A stretch of 64,000 nt of DNA, from contig NC_066584.1 in NCBI RefSeq assembly GCF_024323335.1, forward strand, positions 232,901,494-232,965,493, read 5' to 3'. The notes under the pieces are model-generated. The model saw only the letters and a program-made list of their open reading frames with translations, was not told the DNA's origin and made no database searches. A program made the position numbers and the translations under genes. Of the stretch, positions 1 through 10,814 are shown in pieces (positions within the stretch are counted from its first letter, which is position 1; every line of letters starts with the position of its first letter). The DNA is from Lathyrus oleraceus (taxonomy: Eukaryota; Streptophyta; Magnoliopsida; Fabales; Fabaceae).

Positions 1-1525
1 CATTTATAGGCTCCAAGATTCATTTCTACACACTTCCAAAAAATTGTCAAAAATAGAAATGTTAGTGTGCATGCTTGCATGGGTGTGTGATAGGCCCATC
101 AAATGATTGGAACAGGTCCAAAATCGTGCGCGAGTGATGGTGAAAGATTAACATAAGGCCATGCAAATGTATTTGAAGATTGGTCATGAAAATCATCCAA
201 ATGGGACCATGCAACGCAACCATAAGCAAGTCCTCCAAAAATGCTCCAAATGCCATGATCTTGGACTCTTTGGAAAGGTAATATGAAGGGGAGCAACTTT
301 TTTGTTGAACACTTTTCCATTTGGAGCTTGGATCATGATGAAGTTTGAGGAGGAAGTTGGAGAAATCAAACATACTTGAAAATTTTCTAAGTATAAAGTC
401 AAATGATCACTTTTTCCACCTTGAATAACGTTTGTTATGAGCTTCAAATGAAGATGATCCCTTCATCAAAGTTGTAGGCCTTTCATTCCTATTTAATTTT
501 GTCACTAATTTGACACCATTTTAATCTTGCATGAGGGAGTTATGGATTTTATAAGTTGAGGAAAAATGCTTATTCAATGATGATGGCCCAAAATGACCTA
601 TAATGTTTCCTCTTGGCACATGCCTTTGCAAGTTGAATTTGATATTTATCAAAGAAAAAAAGTTGGATAAGACATCTTGAATTTAATCATGAAACTTGGA
701 TGGCCTTCATATCACAAAAATTGAGCAAGTTATAATTCTTAGAAGTTGGCCTCCTAACTAGGGCACAGACAAAATGACCTATAATCGTTCACCATAAAAA
801 ATTACTTTCCAAGCAAAATTAGATCTTGATGTCAACATGAAATCTGTTTGAAATGTCATAAATAGTAACTTTTCTATTGGAATCATTTTCATATGACAAA
901 AATTGTAGGAGATAGGGTATAGGGTACCCTATATTTGACCAAATGAATTCCTCTGGTCAACCTCTTTGAACCAACTTGCAAACTTGAAGTTGTTTTGCTC
1001 TTTGGGGATCATGGAGAGTCATATATGCTTAAGATGATGTATCATGAAGTATACCTTGAAATATTTGACCAATTGTTAAATAAACTTGCTGAGGAAGTCA
1101 CACTAGATACCTAGATGAATTAGGGCTTCCAAGGCAAACAAGCTTCAAACTCTTGATGAATTCTTGATCAAATTAACAAGTAAAGAACATGGGGATCCAT
1201 ATATGATGCTTAGAATAACTATGAACCTTTCCCTGATTGATCTCTTTGTATTGAGGGTCTCAAACCCTATATGTGAGCTTGATGAGGCACATGTGGACAC
1301 ACACACTACCTACAAAAGAAACAACATTACACATAGACATATTTTTGGTATTTTGGTTATTAAATAAATAAAAACAAAGTATGGTACAATCAAATGTGCT
1401 TGGTGATCTCTCTCAATGCAAACCCAATGAATGAGGGGTAAGGAGAATACCAAGGTGAGATCCCAAAGCCAATGCAAATGATGAGATAACATGAGGGATC
1501 TTAGGGTCAAAATTGGGGTCTTACA
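1..1525 (-). repeat. Element B 3' LTR (partial, cut by window edge)
   Basis: This stretch matches 39772-41291 along its whole length with many substitutions and small indels. Read on the minus strand it begins TGTAAGACCCC at 1525, directly after a purine-rich tract, as a 3' LTR should. No gene is visible; the short open frames here have no recognisable domains and are not conserved between the two copies. The left edge of the window cuts the LTR after about a third of its length. Confidence 0.9.
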
Positions 1526-1541
1526 GCTCCCCCTATTTAAG
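1526..1541 (-). other. Element B polypurine tract
   Basis: On the minus strand the sequence TTAAATAGGGGGAGC lies immediately before the TG start of the 3' LTR. Element C has the very similar AATAGGGGCAGC in the same position, which supports the role as plus-strand primer site. Confidence 0.85.
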
Positions 1542-2029
1542 GACATTCTAGATAAGGATGTGAAGGTTAAAATCTTTGTATCAACTCAGTAGAATGGACT
1601 TAAATAACAACATCAAGAAACAAATTTTGGTCCCTAAGAGGCCTAACGATGCATATGATATGAATGTTAAAATAATCTTTGTTGGGAATATATTTCCACA
1701 AAGGAAAAGAATTCGGAGAGACTGAAAATCCACATGAGCACAACTCATTCCATAAGGAAAACTCACTGAGGAGACAGAGACTCTGGGGGTTAAAAAGTTA
1801 TGCGTAGGCCAGGCTATGGCTTAAAAACTGCTGGAGACACGAGGAGATTTCCATGAAAATAAATCAATGGGAAGACCCAGATTAGGGACAAAGCTATCTA
1901 CAGGGGGCGAGAGTAGGTCAGAATGAAACTGAAATACTCAAGCCAAAGGAAATTCGATTTCTCAAAGAAATACGAACCCAAACTCAATTAGGGAAGAAAA
2001 ACTTCAACATAGGAGTAAAAGAGATATAT

Positions 2030-2830
2030 TATCTGCTACCGGTTGCTAGGTAGGAAGACGATACACTCGGTCAGAGGGACATCCGTTACCGGTTAGGGTA
2101 AACATATCACTGATGACTCGCTGAGAAAAATGAGGAATATTCATTACCGGTTATTAGGTAAGAATAACTTATTGGGGAAAAGGGAATCAAATAGGAAACA
2201 CAACTATCTTTTATTGGGTAGAAGACCAAAGAGAGAGTATTCGTCACTGGTTAGAGTGAACATATCAAGGATAAAATCAAAGGAAGAATATTTATCATCG
2301 GTTAGGATGAACATATCAAGGATAGACCACCTGAGGAAAGAGGAAGAAAATCCTTCACCGATTAAGATGAACATATCAAGGATAGACCACCAACAGAAAT
2401 ATGATTTACAATTACTGGTTGTTGGGTAGAAGACCAAAGAGAGAGTATCTGTCATCGGTTAGAGTGAACATAACAAGGATAGACTCGGAGGAAAGGATAT
2501 GATTTATATCTGCCATTACTTGATAGAATACCGCAAGTAGGAATTACAACTACCTTTTTACTGGGTAGAATACCAAAAAGAAGAGAAAATTCATCACCGG
2601 TTAAAGTGAACATATCAAGGATAGACTCTTTGGGGAAATAGTAGGAATTACAACTACCTTTTTACTTGGTAGAATACCAAACAGGAAGAATATTGTCACT
2701 GGTTAAGGTAAACATATCAAGGATAAACTTGTTGGGGAAACATAAAAACGAATCCGCTGGGGAGTACAGGTAAAGTGATCAACATCAAGAAGGATATTAC
2801 CAGTTACTGGGTAATAAACTCTTGGGGACC
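2030..2830 (-). repeat. Degenerate tandem repeat with CCGGTTA and ATATCAAGGATAGAC core
   Basis: Units share the plus-strand core caccggttag-agtgaacatatcaaggatagac, seen at about 2250, 2300, 2360, 2455, 2600 and 2700. Spacing is about 50-60 bp at first, then nearer 100 bp. Between cores lie ctggggaa-like segments. Long open frames on both strands across this block come from the repeat composition, not a gene. Such minisatellites are a known feature of Ogre 3' UTRs. Confidence 0.7.
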
Positions 2831-3467
2831 AAGATATCTATCTAGGTAAGAACTAGAAAGAAACGGTCAAACAAGACTCAACCCAATGAGGATATAACTC
2901 AAGGGGACTGGTTCCATATAGATAATGAACTAGGGAGGAAACTGAAATAATAATCATCCACGAGGAGATAACTTAGTGGGGAGGAAGAAAGGATAAACTC
3001 TTTCTGCTTAAGGGGATGACACTCTACAATTTAGGGAGGACAGACACACCAAATCTGCATGGGGAAATAATATCACCAAAGCAGAAGATCAGAAGAAAAG
3101 TCAATGCGACAAAAATGCACAATGAAATATATGATGCTATGTTTTATGCATGAATATGCACGAGTATGTTTATGATTATGCTAGCAAACGATCACAAAGG
3201 ATACAAACAAATGAGGATCTAGATCATCACAAATGGATACTCGGCTAATGACAACTAGGTGGAAACACCAACTGGAGAATCTGCTAGGGATGAAAATAAA
3301 TCATCTAGCTCAAAATAAATTTAACTCTGGTTGGGGAAAGACATGGAGAACATGCATCCAACCAAACATAGCAAACTCTGCGGGAGAAGAAAGCACTGCT
3401 GAAAATATCAACCAAACATGTTGAGCATAAAGGAGATCTACTGAAGATCCACATCTCAAGTTGAGGG

Positions 3468-3483
3468 ATATATATATATATAT

Positions 3484-3555
<72 letters not shown>

Positions 3556-3572
3556 TTATTTATTTATTTTCA
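3468..3572. repeat. Compound microsatellite (TA)n-(TTTA)n
   Basis: A run of about 40 TA dinucleotides with one interruption near 3485 passes directly into five or six TTTA units. It lies in the 3' UTR of element B. The length is likely polymorphic and the assembly may be inexact here. Confidence 0.95.
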
Positions 3573-4001
3573 AAACAAAAAAGTCAACACCTGCGCGGAA
3601 TTTTACGTCAACACCATACCAAATGGGAGACAACCCTACAGGGGACAACATCAATACTGCTCAAAATCAAAATACGTCTGAATGAAGAGAACTTTTATCA
3701 GAAGATGAAACTCCATCGGGGATTCAAGTCACAACAAGAGGCAAAACTCTAAGTGGGGATTAGTCAAACCGCTGGTGATTTCATCAAAAATCAAACTATG
3801 TAGGGCCTCCGTTGGGGATTCAACAATCTTCCAGGACAAAACGAAGGTCACACGAGGATTCAAATCAACATCTAGTTCTTACAATCGGGCTCTTCTTGGA
3901 AATTGAGAAATAAACCAATTCCAAGGTACAGAAGAAATCAATCAGATTTGCAGACTCACATAGGGGAGAAAATGCCACGGCTATGCGACTAAATAAAGAT
4001 G

Positions 4002-4006
4002 ATGGG
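4002..4006. repeat. Target site duplication of element A, left copy (ATGGG)
   Basis: ATGGG precedes the TG of the left LTR and is repeated exactly after the CA of the right LTR (12226-12230). This proves a single insertion event into element B. Confidence 0.97.
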
Positions 4007-5417
4007 TGAAATTCTAGTTATCAGACTTTGGATGTCACACTGGTTGTTATGACATCCAATTCTGCACAGACAGGGATTATGCAGAACTTAACAGTAAGTG
4101 CAGTAAATAACACAAGTAATTGTTCACCCAGTTCAGTCCAACATGACCTACGTCTGGGGGCTACCAAGCCAGGGAGGAAATCCACTATTAGTAGTATCAA
4201 TTCAAAGCTAAACTCACCCGTTTACAACTTATCACTTAATCCCTACCCAATGCAATTTCAATCTTAACCTAAGATCAGAGTTCCTACTCACTCCCCCTCA
4301 ATCACCTCAGTGATTACTATCTTTAAACAATATTAAAGACAAGTTGAAGTCACACTTCAAACAACTCTTGATTGTGCTTCACAGCTTTAATCAAGATACA
4401 CAGCACTCACGCTTAAAAGCTTTGAGTGACACAACACTTACAACTCAATGAACACCCTATGCCAAAGCTATCATCTACTTGATAATGACTTGGCTTACAA
4501 GATACGTCTAATACAAGACTCACAAAAATACAGCAGTGAAGTATGATGGACACACAAAATCTTCACGCCTCAAAATCCCTGAAACTGAATGAAGGAACGC
4601 CTTCCTTTTATATTGCAGTATCCTGGGCTTTTGCACCTGTATTCGCCTGAATTTAAGGTCACACAAGTTTCCATAAATTCAACATTTAGGTTACTAACAA
4701 ATAGGCTATTTGTTAGGTTCATTGAATGTAGATTGGTTGTTGATTTCCTGGTTTTTCTCTAAGCTGTTGACTTCCTGAAGAATAGCCTGAGAAAAAGCTG
4801 AAACAGAAAACTGAACAACCTACAATATAGCATATGCTGGCAGGCATGAATGTCATGACATTCAGCTTGACATCAAGGTCCATATGCTGAGTCTGTTTTT
4901 CCAGAAAACAGACTGTACAATTTTGCTGACCTGTACATGATCAAAATGACCGTACTACAGTGAAAGCTTACATTAATAAATGTCAAAGTGTCCAACTTAA
5001 CATTTACACACTTGGCCTTAAGTTAGTTCTGTTATTCTTTTTGAAGAACAAACTAAGTTACATGCTGAAGTATAGCAGAACACCACTCTGTCTAATCTTC
5101 AGCAGCTGCTGTCAATGATGAATGTCATAACATCCAGTTTGACATTCAGTCAGTAGGCCTTATGCCAGGTCTGGTCTTTCCTTGATAACCAGACTGGAAA
5201 TAGATACTAAATTCTAACAGAACACCTGTTGTTCTATTCCTTAGTATCTGTTGACAGGTATGAATGTCACAGCATCCAGTTTGACATTCAATAAATCCTG
5301 TGTTAGCTAGTCCTGCAGTAACTACACTATAGTCACACATACATGTCATGACATCAGTCAAGACATTAGTAACCATCTAGTGTTTTACCATATAATGCAG
5401 CCAATTAAACACCTACA
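4007..5417 (-). repeat. Element A 3' LTR
   Basis: It is nearly identical to 10815-12225 and the same length. It starts TGAAATTCTAG and ends CACCTACA on the plus strand. The internal edge is flanked by a purine-rich tract, which identifies it as the 3' LTR of a minus-strand element. Short sub-repeats of the type ATGTCATGACAT and TTGACATTCA recur near 4850, 5120, 5265 and 5345. Confidence 0.97.
4604..4612 (-). promoter_or_regulatory. TATA box in element A 3' LTR
   Basis: The minus strand reads TATAAAAGG, a strong plant-type TATA motif placed within the LTR. The same motif is in the 5' LTR at 11412-11420, where it would drive the genomic transcript. Confidence 0.65.
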
Positions 5418-5430
5418 AACTCCCCCTTAG
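5418..5430 (-). other. Element A polypurine tract
   Basis: The minus strand reads CCTAAGGGGGAGTT immediately before the 3' LTR start. This is the expected plus-strand primer site for a copia element. Confidence 0.85.
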
Positions 5431-5776
5431 GTAAATTTTTGGCTAAAACACTTTGATCCCCATAACAGAGTTCACAGCAGCGGAATCACACACCTAGCAG
5501 GAAATAATACTAGCTAATACACTCAGAGTGGCAGCACACTCACACACACTTGCTGCAGGGGAGAAATCTGTCGTCCTGAGAGTCTGTTGTAGAGACCCAT
5601 GAGTGTCTGTTGTAGAGACACCCACTCGGTTTGTTCAGGGGTTACTCCCCCTTTTTGTCAAAAATGTTGCCAAAGCCAACAACATGACCAGAGACTAACG
5701 ACAGAGTTACAGACTTGGTTTTACTTCACAGTTTCAACCAAGTTACCATCCACTTGATCTTGCTTCACAGCTTTGA
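5431..5776 (-). other. Element A 3' untranslated stretch
   Basis: This non-coding sequence lies between the post-pol frame and the PPT. It holds short repeats shared with the LTR (for example the cttcacagctttgatcaagt type near 5765 and 4380). I see no gene. Confidence 0.6.
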
Positions 5777-6037
5777 TCAAGTAATCACCCACTTTTGCTT
5801 TACAGTAGGTACCACCATATCAGATGCCATGATGTTGTTTCTGACATCCAGAACCACTCCTGCATGAACAGCATCCTTGAACTCCTGTAGATACATTGGC
5901 CTTCTCACGGTAGGGTGTCTCCTTACCCTCCTGTAACCACCCTTGTTGCAGGTAGCATAGCTATGATCTGGTGACCAATCATAGCCTAGTACAAATTGTT
6001 TAATAGGCAGAGATATCAAACAATTTATCCCAAACAT
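5777..6037 (-). CDS. Short open frame after pol, in frame with it (possible envelope-like remnant)
   Basis: This 86-codon frame begins at an ATG four codons after the pol UAG and is in the same frame as pol. In the SIRE lineage an envelope-like protein follows pol in this position and is made by stop-codon readthrough. Here the frame is far too short for that protein. It is rich in basic residues (YRRVRRHPTVRR), and I recognise no domain or membrane segment. It may be the remains of the envelope-like gene or simply untranslated sequence that happens to be open. The readthrough-type context at the pol stop is the only reason to take it seriously. Confidence 0.3.
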   Translation of the reverse strand: MFGINCLISLPIKQFVLGYDWSPDHSYATCNKGGYRRVRRHPTVRRPMYLQEFKDAVHAGVVLDVRNNIMASDMVVPTVKQKWVIT

Positions 6038-6040
6038 CAG

Positions 6041-6049
6041 TGGTTGCTA
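6041..6049 (-). promoter_or_regulatory. Readthrough-type stop context UAG-CAA-CCA at end of pol
   Basis: On the minus strand the pol stop TAG (6047-6049) is followed by CAACCA. This fits the CAR-YYA context known for leaky UAG codons in tobacco mosaic virus and reported for the pol/env junction of soybean SIRE1. Here it leads into an in-frame open stretch of about 89 codons. Confidence 0.55.
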
Positions 6050-9000
6050 TAAGGCCTCAGAGAGACATATTCCCAGTTTGCTCCTTAAGTTTTCAAACTG
6101 AGCAGCATCCAGAGCCTTTGTAAATATGTCATCCAGTTGAAGCTCCGTGGCTACATGTTCCAAAGTGATCACCTTGTCTTCCACCAGATCTCTGATGAAG
6201 TGGTGCCTAATGTCAATATGTTTGGTCCTGCTGTGTTGGATGGGATTCTTGGAGATATTGATGGCACTGAGATTATCACAGAACAATGTCATGACATTTT
6301 GAGTGACATTGTACTCAGTGAGCATCTGTTTCATCCAAACCAGTTGGGAACAACTGCTTCCAGCTGCTATGTATTCAGCCTCTGCAGTGGACAGAGAGAC
6401 ACAGTTCTGCTTCTTGCTGAACCAAGATATGAGGTTGTCTCCTAAGAAGAAGCATCCACCTGATGTGCTTTTTCTGTCATCAGCACTCCCAGCCCAGTCT
6501 GCATCACAATACCCAGATAGGACCGACTCAGACCCATGTGAGTACAGCATCCCATAGTCACATGTCCCATTGACGTACTTGAGGATCCGTTTGACTTGAT
6601 TCAAGTGGCTCACCTTAGGCTCTGCTTGATATCTGGCACACACTCCAACTGCATAAGAAATGTCAGGTCTACTTGCAGTTAGGTACAGCAGGCTACCTAT
6701 CATGCTTCTATACAGGCATTGATCAACATTAGGCCCTCCATCATCTTTGGTTAACTTCAGATGAGTGGGAGCAGGAGTCCTCTTGTGCCTAGCATTATCC
6801 ATACCAAACTTCTTAACTATGTTCTTGGCATACTTGCTTTGGGAGAGAAACATAGAGTCCTCCATTTGGTTTACTTGCATTCCAAGGAAATAGGTCAGTT
6901 CTCCCGCCAGACTCATTTCAAACTCAGACTGCATCTGGTGAACAAATTGTTGAACCATTTGTTCTGACATTCCACCAAAGACTATATCATCAACATAGAT
7001 TTGAGCTATCATGATTTTGCCTTCTTCATCCTTCACAAACAAGGTTTTATCTATGCCACCCTTTCTGTATCCATTTGAGGTCAGAAATTCGGTTAACCTT
7101 TCATACCATGCTCTAGGTGCTTGTTTCAACCCATACAAGGCTTTCCTCAACTTGTATACATGCTCAGGTTGGTTAGGATCACAGAACCCTTTAGGTTGTT
7201 CCACATAGACTTCTTCATTCAGGTAGCCATTCAAGAATGCACTCTTCACATCCATTTGGAATAGCTTAAACTTCAGGATGCATGCTACCCCCAACAGCAA
7301 TCTGATGGACTCAAGTCTAGCCACAAGAGCAAATGTCTCATCAAAATCTACCCCTTCTACTTGAGTGTATCCTTGAGCTACTAGTCTTGCTTTGTTCCTA
7401 GTAATTACTCCTTTCTCATCAGATTTGTTTTTGTAGATCCACTTGGTACCAATGATGTTGGTCCCTTCAGGTCTTGGAACTAGCTCCCAGACTTCATTCC
7501 TTTTGAACTGCTCAAGTTCCTCTTGCATGGCAGTGATCCAGTATTCATCAGTCAAGGCTTCCTTCACATTCTTTGGTTCAACCTTGGATACAAAGCAGGA
7601 ATTTGAGTTTATTCCTCTTGACCTGGTAATTACACCACTGGTGGGATCCCCTATGATAAGATCCTTAGGGTGGTCTTTCTGAATTCTGATAGATGGCACT
7701 TTGGTGGTTGCATCTACTTCACATTCAGGAGGAGGTTCCTGTACTTCTTCAGACTTGACTGGACTGTCAGTTAAACTGTCAAGGAATGTTTCAACATCCT
7801 CCATGACATCGGTTCCTTCCTCTTTATCGTCCACAATAACATTTATGGATTCCATCAGGACATTGGTCCTGTAGTTGAACACTCTGTAGGCTCTGCTGTT
7901 TGTGGAGTATCCCAAAAATATACCTTCATCACTTTTGGGATCTAGCTTCCTTCTCTGTTCACGATCTGTGAGAATGAAGCATTTACTTCCAAAGATATGA
8001 AAGTACTTCACAGTGGGTTTTCTGCCTTTCCATATTTCATATAGAGTGGAGGAGGTTCCTTTTCTCAAGGTGACTCTGTTGTGAACATAGCAGGCGATGT
8101 TCATTGCTTCAGCCCAGAAGTGCATGGGGAGCTTCTTTGCATGAATCATTGCTCTGGCAGATTCTTGAATAGTTCTAATTTTTCTTTCAACTATTCCATT
8201 CTGCTGAGGAGTTATAGGTGAGGAGAACTCATGACTTATTCCTTCAGACGAGCAAAACTCATCAAACTTGGAATTCTTGAACTCCGTACCATGATCACTT
8301 CTAATCCGGACCACACAACTGTCCTTTTCCCTTTGGAGTCTTATGCACAGGTCTTTGAAGACATCAAATGTATCTGACTTCTCCCTGATGAAGCTTATCC
8401 ACGTGTATCTGGAATGGTCATCCACCACCACGTATGCATACTTCTTCCCACCAAGACTTTCAACCTGCATAGGTCCCATTAGGTCCATGTGCAACAGTTC
8501 CAGAACTCTGGAGGTTGTGGGATGTCCCAGCTTTGGATGTGACATCTTGGTTTGCTTGCCCACCTGGAATTCTCCACAGACTCTTCCTTCATCAATCAGG
8601 AGCTTTGGAATTCCTCTGACAGCTTCCTTGGATATTATCTTCTTCATTCCCCGTAAGTGAAGATGTCCAAGACGTCTATGCCACAACTTCACATCCTGTT
8701 CTTCCTTGGCTGAGGAGCATGTTGTGGAAAGGTTTGAGACTTCAGGTTCCCACAGGTAGCAGTTATCTTTGGACCTGGTTCCTCTCATAACTTCATGATT
8801 GTCACCATTTGTCACAATGCATAGCTCCTTAGTAAACTGAACATGAAACCCTTGATCACACAGTTGACTTATGCTGATGAGGTTTGCAGTTAGTCCTCTT
8901 ACTAACAGCACATTATTCAGTTTTGGCACTCCAGAACAGTCCAGTTTGCCCACACCTTTTATTTTTCCTTTGGCACCATCACCAAAGGTCACATAGCTGG

Positions 9001-9130
9001 TAGTGTGAGGTTGAATATCTACCAGTAGATTTTCCATACCAGTCATGTGTCTTGAGCATCCACTGTCAAAGTACCAGTCTTCTCTGGAAGAGGCCCTTAG
9101 AGCAGTGTGTGCTATCCTAGCATACCATTG
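6047..9130 (-). pseudogene. pol: Element A pol: protease end, integrase, RT, RNase H
   Basis: The copia polyprotein runs in one open frame of about 1,027 codons after an upstream stop at 9131-9133. Near its start is the DSGCSRHMTG-type segment common in copia protease/pre-integrase regions. A GAG-pre-integrase zinc region follows (HRRLGHLHLRGM), then the integrase core with D in HMDLMG, D in RSDHGTEF and E in NGIVERK. RT carries YVDDIVFG, and RNase H has DADWAG and AEAEYIAA. In the zinc region the second cysteine of the usual CGEC pair is Phe (CGEF), which should weaken zinc binding. Domain order integrase before RT defines Ty1/copia. The frame ends at the UAG at 6047-6049. Because an in-frame UAA separates it from gag, this copy cannot make a normal Gag-Pol. 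Confidence 0.9.
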
Positions 9131-9934
9131 TTACTTCTTAATGGAAGCATAGGGCTTATGTGTTTTATGCTTAGGCTTAATATGCAAGGCTTGGTTAGGG
9201 AAACCTTGAATCCAGTAGCAGAAGGCTTTTATATGACCAAGCCTACCACAGTGGTGACACCTCCACTCCTGGTATTTCCTCTTCTGATGATCATTCATCC
9301 TAGTTCCTCGATGTTGAGACATTGGCTTTGACTTCCGCTTGAACTTCTGAACTTTAGCCTTTGGGCGTTTGTGTTCAGTTGAGGATCTTTTCCCAAATCC
9401 AAGGCCAGATTTGGTTCCACACTGCTGTCCCACCTTTAGAATCTCCTCCAAGGTGTCAGTTCCCTTATTCATCATTCTGATGGATTTAGTCATCTGATTC
9501 AGCTTGGAGGTCAGCAGGGTTATCTCACCATTTAGACCCTCTATGACAGACAGTTGCATCTGTCTCTCATCTTCCAGTTCCTTGATGAGTTTCTTTTGCT
9601 TTTCTCCTTGTGCACGCACTTCTGCACTGGTGGAACACAGCTTCTTATAGGCTGCAGCAAGTTCATCAAAGGTCAGTTCATCTGCACTTGAGTCATCTTC
9701 AGAGGCACATACACTGGTTAGTGCAGTGACATGTTTGGCAGATTCTCCTTCAGATTCACTTTCAGAGTCTCCTTCAGACCATGTGATAGCTAACCCCTTA
9801 TTTTGCAATTTGAGGTAAGTAGGGCATTCATCTCTGACGTGTCCATACCCTTCACAACCATGACACTGGATTCCCTTGCCGTGATTGAACTTCTCATCAG
9901 AAGTTGATCTTTTCTTAATGTCAGACGGGATGTT
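9131..9934 (-). pseudogene. gag: Element A gag, C-terminal part with two zinc knuckles
   Basis: This segment is in the same frame as the gag N-terminus and pol and lies between two in-frame stops (UAG at 9935-9937, UAA at 9131-9133). Just after the first stop is a CX2CX4HX4C knuckle (CHGCEGYGHVRDEC). A second knuckle, CHHCGRLGHIKAFC, lies near the end. Between them are an acidic Ser/Glu stretch and a coiled-coil-like segment. Zinc knuckles bind the genomic RNA during packaging. The stop before the first knuckle would remove both from the main Gag product. Confidence 0.85.
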
Positions 9935-10744
9935 CTAGACATTGGGTCTACCTCTTTGATCAATCTTCTTCACGAACTTGTTGAACTGTCTCCCAAGCAT
10001 GGCTAAGGCTTCTGATATACTTTCATCACCTCCAGTATATCCTGCTTCTGACTCCTCTTCAGCATTAGATACAAAAGCTATGCTTTTGTTCTTCTTCTCA
10101 GCATACTCACCCAAGCCCATTTCAAAGGTTTGGAGGGAACCAATGAGTTCATCCACCTTCATGTTGCAGATGTCCTGCGCCTCCTCTATGGCTGTGACCT
10201 TCATAGAAAATCTCTTAGGCAAGGACCTGAGAATCTTTCTTACAAGTTTCTCTTCAGCCATTTTCTCACCTAGTCCACCAGAGGTGTTTGCCATTTCAAG
10301 AATATTCATGTGAAAGTCATGAATAGTCTCATCCTCTTTCATCCTCAGATTTTCAAACTTGGTGGTCAGCATCTGAAGTTTGGACATCTTCACCTTGGAA
10401 GTACCTTCATGAGTTACCTTGAGGGTATCCCAAACTTCCTTAGCTAGTTCACAGTGGTGTACGTGCCTGAAGATGTTCTTGCTGATTCCATTGAACAATG
10501 CATTCAAGGCCTTGGAATTTCCAAGAGCTAATGCCTCTTGCTCCTTGTCCCACTCTTCTTCAGGAATCTGCACACTGACTCCATCTTCACCTGTCCTCAT
10601 TGGATGTTCCCATCCTTTATTGACAGCTCTCCAGACTTTGTTGTCTAGAGACCTTAAGAAGGCTATCATACGAGGCTTCCAGTCATCATAATTAGAGCCA
10701 TCCAACATGGGTGGTCTGTTTGAGTGTCCTAACTCCTTGTCCAT
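9935..10744 (-). pseudogene. gag: Element A gag, N-terminal capsid-like part
   Basis: This 269-codon frame starts at an ATG about 50 bases inside the PBS. It contains the plant copia gag domain (UBN2 type): an N-terminal SNYDDWKPRM segment, then a helical region with EVWDTLKVTHEG, KMSKLQMLTTKFENLRM and ILRSLPKRF. Gag forms the virus-like particle in the cytoplasm. The frame is terminated by UAG at 9935-9937 before the zinc knuckles; the codon lies in an open frame that continues to pol, so a point mutation is the simplest reading. Confidence 0.88.
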
Positions 10745-10796
10745 GGTACTAGAAAGTAACTTCCCTAGATCTCACCCAGAAGTTCATAGGCAGGGT

Positions 10797-10812
10797 GCCT
10801 GCTCTGATGCCA
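10797..10812 (-). other. Element A primer-binding site (initiator Met-tRNA type)
   Basis: The minus strand reads TGGCATCAGAGCAGGC two bases after the 5' LTR. This is one base off the usual TGGTATCAGAGC site complementary to initiator methionine tRNA, the standard primer for plant copia elements. Confidence 0.85.
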
Positions 10813-10814
10813 AC

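Larger units (their letters stand above)
1542..4001 (-). repeat. Element B 3' untranslated region, distal part
   Basis: This non-coding stretch lies between B's integrase and its 3' LTR. It is rich in short degenerate repeats. On the plus strand many read like CTGCTGGGGA or CTCTGGTTGGGGA (for example near 1776, 1827, 2756, 2820, 3278, 3320, 3371 and 3750). They resemble the primer-binding site of this element family, so on the element's sense strand they resemble the 3' end of tRNA-Arg. A tandem repeat block (2030-2830) and a TA microsatellite lie inside. No gene is supported. Confidence 0.75.

Noticed and set aside
2030..2830. Possible CRISPR-like regular repeat array
   Set aside because: Spacing is irregular, the intervening sequence is itself repetitive, and the context is plant retrotransposon UTR.
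4028..5376. Open frames of 76-79 codons in element A LTRs (also 10836-12373)
   Set aside because: They lie wholly in LTR sequence, repeat in both LTRs, and have no recognisable domain.
6137..7682. Plus-strand open frames opposite element A pol
   Set aside because: Shadows of the minus-strand pol frame with no domains or conserved signals of their own.
9128..9136. Programmed readthrough at the gag-pol UAA of element A
   Set aside because: The context UAA-CAA-UGG does not fit the CAR-YYA rule; a second unprogrammed stop in gag suggests simple mutation.
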